Shown here: positions 53,751 through 62,074 of the stretch, piece after piece
Numbering within the stretch: the stretch's first letter is position 1
Layout: each line of letters starts with the position of its first letter
Assembly: GCA_965263375.1 (NCBI GenBank)
Contig: OZ253669.1
Span: 2,356,001 to 2,420,000 of the forward strand
From: JAJFFW01 sp965263375
GTDB lineage: Bacteria; Pseudomonadota; Alphaproteobacteria; Caulobacterales; Parvularculaceae
Length of the DNA: 64,000 nucleotides
Direction of reading: 5' to 3'
Program-made: the position numbers and the translations under genes
The notes under the pieces: generated by a model
What the model saw: the letters and a program-made list of their open reading frames with translations, nothing else
The model's database searches: none
What the model was told of the DNA's origin: nothing

Positions 53751-54383
53751 ATGATTAAGTCTGTAACCTGTCTCGTGTCAGCCATCGCCATTGGATTTGC
53801 TGGTATATCACTCGCCCAGGCAGCGCCCCAAGGCGAACCAACCCCGGCCCTTGACGATGCCTCATCTGACAATGCGCTCGCAGCTTGGGAAAAAATCTAT
53901 GAGGTTTTTTCCCACCCTCGCTGCGCCAATTGCCACGTCGCCGATGACCGTCCCCGCTGGTCAGGCGCCCATTATGGGCTCGCAAAGGGTGAGTGGCAGT
54001 ATCACGGTATGAATATTCATGGGGGCGCCAGCCGTATTGGCATTGAATCCATACCTTGCTCGACCTGCCACACGGCCGAGAATTCTGATGCCCCGCACGG
54101 TCCGCCGGGGAATGAGGTTTGGGCGCTCGCTCCTGCAGAAATGGTGTGGTGGCAAAAATCTTCGGCCGAAATTTGTGAACAGATTAAAGATCCACTACGC
54201 AATGGCGGGCGCTCCCTGGAAGAAGTCGCTGATCATATCTCTCACGACTCCCTTGTTTTATGGGGCTGGAATCCTGGACCAGGGCGAGAACCGGCCCCCT
54301 ATTCCGCCCAGGCTACGGCGGATCGCTTTCTCTCATGGGCAGCTGCTGGCGCGCCATGCCCGTCAGTAGACACACAAAACTAA
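53751..54383 (+). CDS. Periplasmic dihaem cytochrome c, partner of the molybdenum hydroxylase
   Basis: This 210-residue protein has a signal peptide ending AQA-AP (residues 1-24) and two haem motifs, CANCH (58-62) and CSTCH (103-107). It belongs with the cytochrome subunits often found after IorAB-type oxidoreductases. The start at 53751 has a GGGGG stretch upstream; a longer frame reaching 53553 overlaps the large subunit and is rejected. It probably carries electrons from the molybdenum enzyme to the respiratory chain. Confidence 0.88.
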   Translation: MIKSVTCLVSAIAIGFAGISLAQAAPQGEPTPALDDASSDNALAAWEKIYEVFSHPRCANCHVADDRPRWSGAHYGLAKGEWQYHGMNIHGGASRIGIESIPCSTCHTAENSDAPHGPPGNEVWALAPAEMVWWQKSSAEICEQIKDPLRNGGRSLEEVADHISHDSLVLWGWNPGPGREPAPYSAQATADRFLSWAAAGAPCPSVDTQN

Positions 54384-54513
54384 GGCTCGTCGCTCTATAT
54401 GCGCCATTCAAAATGGAGATCCACAGTCGCTACCGAATAAGTGTCTTGCCGCTTTGCGGCGCTTAAGTTGCAAGATAGAAACATCACATGCGGTAATTAC
54501 GGAGGAATGACGA

Positions 54514-55599
54514 TTGATAAGGCATGTCTGGAAGATGGCACTTGTCGGAATTCTGGGCGTTTCGGCATATATTTTATATGGTATCGCGCTTCTGTCTGGC
54601 TTGACGCGACCACTAGAAACCCAGCTTGCTGATGCCTGCCATCGCGTAGATATCGCCCCCGGCACTGAGGACATTCAGTATGATTCCGAAACGGGGCATG
54701 TGTTTATCACCGCAAACAATAGACGCGCAACCGGACACGCAGAACACGGCGATGCCGCAAAAACGATCGCGGCCAATGGAATCTACGTTCTCGACGTTAG
54801 GCCGGATAAACTTGAAGACATTAGCGACCCAATAAAAGTATCGCCAGAAGGGTTTGGAGATTTCCGTCCGCATGGGCTGTATTTGTGGAACGATAACGCT
54901 GGAACCAAACGCCTTTTTGTCGTCAATCACCCTTCGACTGGTGAGGAGATTATAGAAATCTTCGATGTCGGCGAAGGGGGAATGCTCACACACTTGGAAA
55001 GCATTTCCTTTCCGGAAATGTACCTCCCGAACGATATTGTTGCGGTCGGCCCACGACAGTTTTACGCAACCAACTATTTACGCAACAAACATGGCGCCAT
55101 GGCATTGATGGAGGTCCTGCTCGCCTTACCGCTTACGTCAGTGGTCTACTTTGATGGAAAATCTGGACGCACCGTCGCCGATGGATTGGCTTTCGCGAAC
55201 GGAATCAATCTGTCTCGCGATCAGAAAACTCTCTACGTCGCGGAATGGACGAAACAGAAAATCTCAGTTTTTGATCGCAATTCTGACAATAGTTTGAAGA
55301 AGCGCTCGACTATCCACCTGCCTACCGCTGTCGATAATCTAGATATCGACAAAGATGGAAACATCTGGGTCGGCGGGCAACCGAGAATGTTTGACTTTAT
55401 GGCCAGTATTGAAGACCCCGACACAATCGTGCCCTCCACAGGTATCACAGTAGATCCAAACACACACAAATACCGAACGGTTTTCGTTTCCAAAAACGGT
55501 GAGATTAACGCGGCCAGTGTCGTAGCAATAGCAGAAAACAAATTGCTGATCGGGGCTGTTTTCGACGGGCACGTACTTGTGTGCAACAAGCCGGGTTAG
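54514..55599 (+). CDS. SMP-30/paraoxonase-like membrane-anchored beta-propeller protein
   Basis: This 361-residue protein starts at a TTG with GGAGGA 8 bases upstream. It has one N-terminal membrane segment (VGILGVSAYILYGIALLSG, about residues 11-29). The rest resembles a six-bladed SMP-30/gluconolactonase or arylesterase/paraoxonase propeller (GTEDIQYD, FRPHGLYLW, YLPNDIVAVG, ADGLAFANGINLS, VDNLDIDKDGNIWVGG). Such enzymes hydrolyse lactones or esters with a bound calcium. It lies 130 bp after the cytochrome c gene. An ATG at 54535 could be an alternative start. Confidence 0.82.
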   Translation: MIRHVWKMALVGILGVSAYILYGIALLSGLTRPLETQLADACHRVDIAPGTEDIQYDSETGHVFITANNRRATGHAEHGDAAKTIAANGIYVLDVRPDKLEDISDPIKVSPEGFGDFRPHGLYLWNDNAGTKRLFVVNHPSTGEEIIEIFDVGEGGMLTHLESISFPEMYLPNDIVAVGPRQFYATNYLRNKHGAMALMEVLLALPLTSVVYFDGKSGRTVADGLAFANGINLSRDQKTLYVAEWTKQKISVFDRNSDNSLKKRSTIHLPTAVDNLDIDKDGNIWVGGQPRMFDFMASIEDPDTIVPSTGITVDPNTHKYRTVFVSKNGEINAASVVAIAENKLLIGAVFDGHVLVCNKPG

Positions 55600-56457
55600 G
55601 ATAATAATTCGGATGTAGTGGAGCCTTCATACAGCGCAGGCCAGATCGGCAAGTACGGACAACCCATCCTGGCTGTTGAGCATTTAATTAACTTCAATCG
55701 CGAGACACCCGAGTGTGAACTCATCAATAACAGCGAGCATACGGAAGAACTTGCAGCCGTCATGCGTTCTGTATTGAACAAAATCATACGCCCAGACATG
55801 ATAAATCTCCTTTGATGCAGCTATTTGTTCAGGTGTTCGTGACTGCGCTCAAAGGGGTTGGGTCACCCTGCGCTGGTCGGCGGTAGCCGCTCTTGACATA
55901 CAAACGCGACGCAATAAACCCGGCGAGCCTGCTTATATCCCCATCTACCAGAAACCTGCACCGTGCTCGTCTAACTTCCTAGAAGGTCAATCCAGGTTTT
56001 AACGAACTCGCGCGGAAAGTGCTGAACGGGGGCGGCTTAATAAGCCTGATTTTTCGCAGCCGCGGTTCTGTGTGCACCGCTCGCGGTTACCCCCCTTTAG
56101 CGGGGTTGCGGCCATAGTTCTAGATGTGAAAAATTTTGACTAGCCGCCTACGTGCGGGGCTTGGTTCACAACAGCCCGATCCCGCCTATGGCGGGATACG
56201 CCCTGATGTTTACTTCTGAAACTCGCCAAAAGACGACATAGCGATTTTCTGGATCAACGTCTAAGATCGTGCTGTATTTTACTTTCAGGCTGGCCAATAT
56301 CCTGCGCCTTCAGTGTCCTCCCTGGGCAGTCCTGTGACCGCGACGTGGGTTGATCTCCCTATATTCGCAGCAACTGGTAGGAGTATTTACAAGGCCAACG
56401 AGCATCTCAATAGCACTCGTTACTAGGTCCATTCAACAACACCGCCAATGTGTTCGA
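55600..56457. other. 858-bp gene-poor region with hairpins
   Basis: No convincing gene is visible. Two small overlapping frames at 55596-55815 on opposite strands show no family resemblance. The stretch around 55840-56350 is GC-rich, with a perfect 8-bp hairpin (56179-56197) and a GGGGT/ACCCC pair near 56090-56106. It may be relic DNA or hold an unrecognised RNA. Confidence 0.5.
56179..56197. repeat. Perfect hairpin ATCCCGCC-TAT-GGCGGGAT
   Basis: The arms 56179-56186 and 56190-56197 are fully complementary around TAT. There is no T-run on either side. It could be a terminator remnant or part of a structured RNA. Confidence 0.5.
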
Positions 56458-57903
56458 TTAGTCACCGCCCAAATACTTGGCGAGATCAACTTTGAGGCCG
56501 AGTTTTACAAACTCGTCATCTTCAAACGTTTCGGAGTCAGACCACCCGAGGCCAAGCTCAATCCACGCGCCATTTCTTACCGCTAACGAGGCCGTTAGCG
56601 TCGCATTCACATATTCCTCATCCTCAACAAGGTCAGAATTATAAGTGTTTGAGACGTACGCCACCGTGCCGTTCAACGAAAGATTGTCCGTTACGCGGGA
56701 TACCACAAGGCCAACGCGGGCGCGATCCGTCTTTGTAATGATAGATGGCATAGCCTCATTGTTTGTTATAACCTCTTCTATCGTGTCCCAACTATAACGA
56801 CCGAAAACGCCAAAACTATTATCAGCCCCGCCCTCAGAACTAGCAAAAGGTTGACGGAACGTTGTCCAAACCGACCCACCCGCAAAATCGAAATTGCCTA
56901 AAGATCCCGAATCGGAAACACCGGCGATCGCCGCGCCGACGCGTAAGCTTCTCTGCTTTTGCAAATACTTCTCGCCTTCAGCGGTACACTGATCACGGTT
57001 TGCCTCAAGTCTCTGGCTGAATGATTGGCCAAGGTTTTGACGAATTTCCTCCTCCGCCACTTTTTGATAGCCCTCAAATTTCTCGCGTATCGTCTTATTC
57101 TTGCGCGGCGAAACATGTGTGTTGAAAAAGTCGTCCGCTAAAGCTTGATCAACAGTGCGCCTAAAAAAACGACTGTCGAAAAGCTTATTGACAGACTCGT
57201 CCAAAAGCAGCGCTTTGACGGCTTCTATCCGCGCAGGCCCAGTAATTTCCGTTCTTACGCGACCAATGTAAGCATCAAGTCCCGTCGCCAAACAACTCTT
57301 TAACTCGTTGTTAAATCGCGGGTCTGCTTGATCTAAAAGCTCTGTAATAAAACCAAAAGAGGCGCGAAAATCTTCGCGGTCCATATCCGCCATTGCCATC
57401 ATCTGCTCCCCATCGTCTGGGGCAGGCGTTTCCATCATGTCGCCTGATGGCGATGAAAAACCATTGGCAATCGCAATACTAAATGACGTACGGGCAAAAA
57501 CCCGGCGCAAGGCGGGAAAGGCGCCTTTGGCGGCGTAATTGTCTATCGAGATGTCGCTGTCAAAAAACCAATAAGGCTGCATTGAAAAACTGCCGACACC
57601 GGTGATTGAACCGTCAGAATTGATCAATGGAAAAACTTTTACGCCGAGATCTTCAAGCGTATTAACGTGCGTGACGGCGTTTTGGTCCAAAGACAATATC
57701 GCCGCGGCGGCGTCCGTCGGCATCGCCGTCGCCACTTTGAGTTTATCGGCGCTGCCTTCCTTTCCATATAAGAGAAGGTTTAAAGCCTCTTTTGAGGCGG
57801 GTACCGCCTCTGTCTCCTGCGCGTTTGTTTCACTGGCTAATGCTCCCAATAGGATTGCTAGAACCGATACAGACAGATAGTTGTTGAAAGTGACAGGATG
57901 CAT
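56458..57903 (-). CDS. Exported protein of unknown function, probable outer-membrane beta-barrel
   Basis: I do not recognise this 481-residue protein. It has an N-terminal signal peptide (hydrophobic VSVLAILLGALASETNAQ, cleavage near residue 28). The central part is acidic and helical (REDFRASFGFITELL, and a long helix EKFEGYQKVAEEEIRQNLGQ). The C-terminal 150 residues alternate polar and hydrophobic residues with many aromatic/glycine turns (SFGVFGRYSWDT, RARVGLVVSRV, WIELGLGWSD), consistent with a beta-barrel. The start at 57903 has GGGGGAGA upstream. It is 55 bp downstream of the small protein gene. Confidence 0.75.
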   Translation of the reverse strand: MHPVTFNNYLSVSVLAILLGALASETNAQETEAVPASKEALNLLLYGKEGSADKLKVATAMPTDAAAAILSLDQNAVTHVNTLEDLGVKVFPLINSDGSITGVGSFSMQPYWFFDSDISIDNYAAKGAFPALRRVFARTSFSIAIANGFSSPSGDMMETPAPDDGEQMMAMADMDREDFRASFGFITELLDQADPRFNNELKSCLATGLDAYIGRVRTEITGPARIEAVKALLLDESVNKLFDSRFFRRTVDQALADDFFNTHVSPRKNKTIREKFEGYQKVAEEEIRQNLGQSFSQRLEANRDQCTAEGEKYLQKQRSLRVGAAIAGVSDSGSLGNFDFAGGSVWTTFRQPFASSEGGADNSFGVFGRYSWDTIEEVITNNEAMPSIITKTDRARVGLVVSRVTDNLSLNGTVAYVSNTYNSDLVEDEEYVNATLTASLAVRNGAWIELGLGWSDSETFEDDEFVKLGLKVDLAKYLGGD

Positions 57904-57958
57904 TCTCTCCCCCATAATTTGTGGTAATTATTCGTCAGCACCACCCATTATTGTGAAT

Positions 57959-58342
57959 CTAAGCTTCAATAATCAGGTATCGAATATCGCCAAGATAAAA
58001 CCCCGTATCGCCTTCTTCCGTCATCTCGACAGGAATAGGGTTTGGATCACTACCTGGAACTTCGTCGTTCAATTCCAAGGGCGAACCGTCTTGTTTCACG
58101 CTTAACGTGACATTAGGCGCGCCCCCATCCTGCAAGCGTAGTTTTGCAACCCCGACCAAAATTTCATAAGCAACAGCTTTTGGCGGGATAGATACGCTCG
58201 CCTGGCCATGGCCGCCGTCTTCAATCAAGGTTCCGTTTTTGGTGTTCTTTAAAGAGAGTCGCACCATCGTATTGGCGTTAGACTTTGCTTTAATTTTGAC
58301 ATTGTCAGAGCTATTTTGACGCTTTGCGTACAAATAAAACAT
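57959..58342 (-). CDS. Small protein of unknown function
   Basis: This 127-residue protein is not recognised. It begins MFYLYAKRQNSSDNVKIKAK without a signal peptide and is rich in beta-like segments (TMVRLSLKN, QASVSIPPKAVAYEILVGVAKLRL) and acidic near the C-terminus (DGSPLELNDEVPG). A GGGGAGAGA ribosome binding site precedes the ATG, like the one before its downstream neighbour. The two genes are likely an operon. Function is unknown. Confidence 0.7.
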   Translation of the reverse strand: MFYLYAKRQNSSDNVKIKAKSNANTMVRLSLKNTKNGTLIEDGGHGQASVSIPPKAVAYEILVGVAKLRLQDGGAPNVTLSVKQDGSPLELNDEVPGSDPNPIPVEMTEEGDTGFYLGDIRYLIIEA

Positions 58343-58585
58343 ATATCTCTCCCCAGAAAATACGTTCAGGTTTATTCAATTCATTATTAACTATAATAAA
58401 ACAAAAAAATAGTGCGAAAACGTTGAGCATAATTCGCCTAATGGATGTGTAGGCGCATACATGCAAACGCAAAGCGGTACGGCTTAGAGACGCGTATTTA
58501 ACGGCCGAGAGTGACAGATTGGGATCAATCAAGCCGGCAGGGAAGTGCGCCTGCCATCGTAAGTACGACGACCCCGTACATACGC

Positions 58586-58660
58586 TGGCAGGGGCGGAGG
58601 GACTCGACCCCACGGCCCGCTGTTTGGAGACCGATGCTCTGCTAACTGAGCTAAACCCCT
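58586..58660 (-). pseudogene. Degenerate tRNA-Trp (CCA) copy
   Basis: On the minus strand the 75-base segment begins AGGGGTTTAGCTCAGTTAGC, contains the anticodon-loop sequence CTCCAAA (anticodon CCA) and ends CGCCCCTGCCA, all characteristic of tRNA-Trp. The fold is broken: four of five anticodon-stem pairs are lost (TCGGT against CAGCG), the T-loop starts G instead of T, the D-loop lacks the GG pair, the acceptor has a mismatch, and it is one base short. I therefore call it a pseudo-tRNA rather than a working gene. Confidence 0.7.
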
Positions 58661-58786
58661 AGGCCAGAGATTGCCATCTGCCGATACAAAGCTGCTGGCA
58701 AGCGCAGTTTATTATTTTACTGAGAACGCCACCCCCCAACAGGTAATTTTACCCAACAATAACAGCACAATAGCAAGGTATGAAAA

Positions 58787-58808
58787 GCCCGCGCCTTTCG
58801 GCGCGGGC
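58787..58808 (-). terminator. Intrinsic terminator for the DUF2807 gene
   Basis: GCCCGCGCC (58787-58795) and GGCGCGGGC (58800-58808) form a 9-bp GC stem around TTTC. On the minus strand it is followed by TTTT, 34 bp after the stop of the DUF2807 gene: a good intrinsic terminator. Confidence 0.85.
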
Positions 58809-58841
58809 GAGGTATACACTACCGCCTTTCTTGGCGAAGGC

Positions 58842-59795
58842 TTAATTCTTTTCAATCAGCTCGCTCGCGACGTAAACATCACCGCCACCCACATGCTTCA
58901 TTCGGCCAGTAACTTGACCGAGCCGCACTTCGGGCGAACCGAAAAGCCGTAAATCTGGTTGGTGGGCGCTGCCGTCAAAATAAAGCGCGCCTGATCCGTC
59001 AATGGTTGCGCGTAACTGCTTTGCTTGACCGCTACGCACAGCCACCGCGCCCGACCCCGCAATTCGAACGGTTAAAGGGCCCTGAAGGCGCGCCGCCCGC
59101 GCCAAACCTGAACCTGCGATGGAAACATCCATCATTCCGTCAACTGTTCCTAAAATCGCGTCACCAGCGCCAGCGATATCAATATCCGCCATCGCCGCGG
59201 CGCCCGTTAAAAGATCTGCGTCCCCTGAAAGATCAACCTCAAGCATGCCCGCAACATCGCCGAGAACTAAACGGCTGCCTGAAAGCATGCCAACCACCGC
59301 TTCATCAACATCACCGATCTCACCATAAACGTAACAAGCATCAAGGTTTAGAGCCGCGCTAATGTCATCCATCGCGATGGTCATGCGCGCATCTATAAAA
59401 GATGTATTGGTGTCACGCGGCATAGTAACTTTTATAGTCGGGTAGTCTGTAAAGAAATCTTCTTTTAGAGTTGGATTTTTTGAAAGAGTGCGATCTTTAC
59501 GCGCATTGTAAGTGCGGCGGATACGATCATTGCAGCAATCTTTTCCATCCGCTTCTTTCCAAGGTTCCCCCTTAATACGCAAAATCCCGTCTGCATCAAG
59601 AACAGCTGTAACTTGACGATAGGTTTTCCCTTGCTCAATCGTAATATCGATTTCATCAATGCTCGCTGTCACGATTTCAATCGCGCCTGTAACATCTTCA
59701 AAGACAATGCTGTCAGCGGTAAAACGCTCTGCTGCGGCTTGGCTGGCGATCATTGCGCCTGTCGCTGCAATCACTGTTAAGATACGTCTTTTCAT
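58842..59795 (-). CDS. Exported DUF2807 (GIN domain) protein
   Basis: This 317-residue protein has a signal peptide (MKRRILTVIAATGAMIASQAAA) and a repetitive C-terminal half. Short beta units with Gly-Asp/Gly-Ser turns recur (LLTGAAAMADIDIAGAGDAI, VSIAGSGLARAARL, VRIAGSGAVAVRSG), typical of the DUF2807/GIN beta-helix domain found in secreted and cell-surface proteins. The start at 59795 has AAGGGGC upstream; the longer frame to 59909 is rejected. It lies downstream of the lipid A operon terminator and is followed by its own terminator. Its molecular role is unknown. Confidence 0.82.
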   Translation of the reverse strand: MKRRILTVIAATGAMIASQAAAERFTADSIVFEDVTGAIEIVTASIDEIDITIEQGKTYRQVTAVLDADGILRIKGEPWKEADGKDCCNDRIRRTYNARKDRTLSKNPTLKEDFFTDYPTIKVTMPRDTNTSFIDARMTIAMDDISAALNLDACYVYGEIGDVDEAVVGMLSGSRLVLGDVAGMLEVDLSGDADLLTGAAAMADIDIAGAGDAILGTVDGMMDVSIAGSGLARAARLQGPLTVRIAGSGAVAVRSGQAKQLRATIDGSGALYFDGSAHQPDLRLFGSPEVRLGQVTGRMKHVGGGDVYVASELIEKN

Positions 59796-59902
59796 TACGC
59801 GCCCCTTTCCCGAGCGCCAGCCGCAGTTAATAGCAGCGAGCGCATTGCGTGGCTTTCGCCAAAGGCATTGCAAATCGCGGACCGCTTTTCGCCTCAAAAG
59901 AG

Positions 59903-59919
59903 AAAGCATTTTTTGCTTT
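59903..59919 (-). terminator. Terminator after lpxB
   Basis: AAAGCA and TGCTTT pair around a T5 loop (A5 on the minus strand). The hairpin is 60-76 bp beyond the lpxB stop and followed on the minus strand by CTCTTTT. The T-run is interrupted and the stem is weak, so the call is moderate. Confidence 0.45.
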
Positions 59920-59978
59920 TTTTGGGATGACTTTTCTATTTACGTAAAGATATGCGCCAAAATGGGACAATCACGGCG

Positions 59979-61163
59979 TCAAAAACCGCTAATGTTTGTA
60001 ACCCCATCCACGTCCCAGCCAGCCCACTCGATCATTTGGTCGCCAGCGCTTTTCGCCGCTGGGGCGCCATCAATTTTTAAGGCGTCCAAAAACTCATCAA
60101 AACCTTGGCGCTGCGCCGCCCGCGCCTCTTCCTTAGATAGCAACCGGAACAGGGCTTGGGCTAAGTTTTCTGGCTTACAGTCCTGTTGTAAAAATTCCGG
60201 CATCACAAACCGGTTCGCGGCGACATTTACGATTGAAATATACTTCGTTGTAATAACCCGCCGCGCCCATATAGCCGTTAAAGGGTCAACGCGGTAAGCA
60301 ATGACCGTCGGGGCGCCATTGATAGCAAGTTCAGTTGAAACTGTTCCTGATGCGGCTAATGCGACATCCGCTGCCGCAAAAGCATCATACTTATCCGCTT
60401 GCGATATATAAGTCACCGGCAATGACCAATCAGCAAGCTGTTCGCGCAGATATGCCTCAACCGCTGGCGCCAACGGAATCAAAAGGTGAAGATTAGATAT
60501 TTTTTCTGCTAAAAGATTCAATGTCGCTTCAAAAGGTTTTATCAGACGGCGGACCTCGCCTTTGCGGCTACCTGGCGCTAATAAGACAAGATTCTTGCCT
60601 TTGAGGCCGAAACGCTCTCGAAAAGCAACGCCATCGCCACGATGCGTCCAAGCTTTTTGAAAAGTTGGGTTACCGACAAAAGCGGCCCGAACACCGGCTT
60701 TTTCAAAATAAGGCGGTTCAAACGGCAACAACGTCAGCACGCCATCAAAATGATCTTTGACAAAATCAACCCGTTGCGGACGAGACGCCCAAATTTGCGG
60801 GGCCGCATATTTATAAATTTTTGTATTGGGGGAATATTTCTTTAACCGCTTCGCCACCAACCGTGAAAACGCCCAGCCGTCAATTAAGACGGCGGCATCC
60901 GCCTTTTCCGCCGCAGCCCGTAAAGCAAGCTCTCGCGCTCGTTTTAGTCCCTCTGGCAACGCCCGAGCGACATCACTAAACCCCATGACGGCAAAGGGGT
61001 CTGTCGAAAAGAGACTGACGAAACCTTCTCTTGCCATCAATGCCCCGCCGCAGCCAAAAAAAGACACATGCGGAATTTTCTGATTAAGGTATCGATAAAG
61101 CGCTGCACCCAGAGCATCGCCGGAAGGCTCAACCGCACACAGAAGGATTTTTCTCGCCTTCAC
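59979..61163 (-). CDS. lpxB: Lipid-A-disaccharide synthase
   Basis: This 394-residue glycosyltransferase joins UDP-2,3-diacylglucosamine and lipid X to form the lipid A disaccharide on the inner face of the cytoplasmic membrane. Family features include EPSGDALGAALYR at the start, FFGCGGALMAREG, FAVMGFSDVARALPEGL, APQIWASRPQRVDFV, VGNPTFQK and LLAPGSRKGEVRRL. It overlaps lpxI by 4 bp (ATGA) and is the last gene of the operon. Length and position are normal. Confidence 0.95.
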   Translation of the reverse strand: MKARKILLCAVEPSGDALGAALYRYLNQKIPHVSFFGCGGALMAREGFVSLFSTDPFAVMGFSDVARALPEGLKRARELALRAAAEKADAAVLIDGWAFSRLVAKRLKKYSPNTKIYKYAAPQIWASRPQRVDFVKDHFDGVLTLLPFEPPYFEKAGVRAAFVGNPTFQKAWTHRGDGVAFRERFGLKGKNLVLLAPGSRKGEVRRLIKPFEATLNLLAEKISNLHLLIPLAPAVEAYLREQLADWSLPVTYISQADKYDAFAAADVALAASGTVSTELAINGAPTVIAYRVDPLTAIWARRVITTKYISIVNVAANRFVMPEFLQQDCKPENLAQALFRLLSKEEARAAQRQGFDEFLDALKIDGAPAAKSAGDQMIEWAGWDVDGVTNISGF

Positions 61164-62014
61164 TTGCGCATGACCTCTTCAGCTGTAAAACCATAAACAA
61201 AAAGGCCAACGCTGTTGGCTTCACTGACAACTTCTTCTCTGTCGATAACCAAGGCGCGTCCGGCCTCTACCGCAATACCAGCAAGTTTGGCCTTAGCAGC
61301 GCCGCGAATAGTTTCCACCCCAATAGTTGGTAAATCAACACGCAGTTCTTGTTGGGGTTTTGGGCGTTTAACCAGCACGCCATGCAATCCTTCCCCGCCG
61401 CGAATATTGTCCGGCAATGTCGAACAACGGCGCAGCATAGCGTCGGTGCCTTCTGCAGCTTCCACCGCAAGGACATGACCAGCAGAAACCACGGCCCCTT
61501 GCCCGACATCGTAAGGACCTAGCGCATCAATCAACGACGCTGCTTTTTTTATGTCAGCCAAGTGGCGATCACTGGGCGCATTAGCGCCATAAACACCTTG
61601 CGATGCGCTTAGGCTGCTTAAGATTTCCTCAGCCCCAAAAACGCGAAAGCCCTCATCTTCAAGAACATCAACAACAACCGACAGCAAGGGGCCATCCCCC
61701 CCCGCGGCGGCGGCCGCAACTTTTGGCAATAAAGCAGCGCCGCGCCAATCGAGCTTTAAAGCAGAAAAGTCAGGCCGCTGGACAAGACCAGCAAGCACGA
61801 CTCCGTCGCAATCGTTTTCTTTCAGGAGACGGATTAATTTTCCCGCCTCACCTAAACCGCATGAGGCGCCCGGTAAATTTTCAACATGATGATCAGCAAA
61901 CCCCGCAAGGCGTATTACAAAACAGGGCCGCCCAGTCGCAAAACACGCCTTCGCCATTAACGCGCCGAGAGGGCCCCCGCCCGCAATAACGCCAAGTTTT
62001 TTCCAGCCGGTCAT
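61160..62014 (-). CDS. lpxI: UDP-2,3-diacylglucosamine pyrophosphatase LpxI
   Basis: This 284-residue enzyme hydrolyses UDP-2,3-diacylglucosamine to lipid X and UMP. LpxI replaces LpxH in Alphaproteobacteria. The start (MTGWKKLGVIAGGGPLGALMA) and the C-terminal segment (RVDLPTIGVETIRGAAKAKLAGIAVEAGRALV) fit the family. The ATG at 62014 has GAGAG upstream; a TTG at 62029 adds five residues. It sits between lpxA and lpxB, the usual alphaproteobacterial position. Confidence 0.92.
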   Translation of the reverse strand: MTGWKKLGVIAGGGPLGALMAKACFATGRPCFVIRLAGFADHHVENLPGASCGLGEAGKLIRLLKENDCDGVVLAGLVQRPDFSALKLDWRGAALLPKVAAAAAGGDGPLLSVVVDVLEDEGFRVFGAEEILSSLSASQGVYGANAPSDRHLADIKKAASLIDALGPYDVGQGAVVSAGHVLAVEAAEGTDAMLRRCSTLPDNIRGGEGLHGVLVKRPKPQQELRVDLPTIGVETIRGAAKAKLAGIAVEAGRALVIDREEVVSEANSVGLFVYGFTAEEVMRK

Positions 62015-62074
62015 GAATACCGCTCTCAAACGTCGCCAGCCAAGTATCTACGATTCGCCATCACGAAGCGCCTA

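Larger units (their letters stand above)
58343..58841. other. Intergenic region holding a degenerate tRNA-Trp and a terminator
   Basis: The first 100 bp beyond the small protein start are very AT-rich and likely hold its promoter, though no clean hexamers are seen. A degenerate tRNA-Trp copy lies at 58586-58660 and a terminator hairpin at 58787-58808. Confidence 0.6.

Noticed and set aside
55596..55815. Small overlapping frames after the SMP-30-like gene
   Set aside because: No family resemblance on either strand and no ribosome binding site; left as unannotated.
58586..58660. Functional tRNA-Trp
   Set aside because: Most anticodon-stem pairs, the T-loop start and the D-loop GG are lost; the copy looks degenerate.
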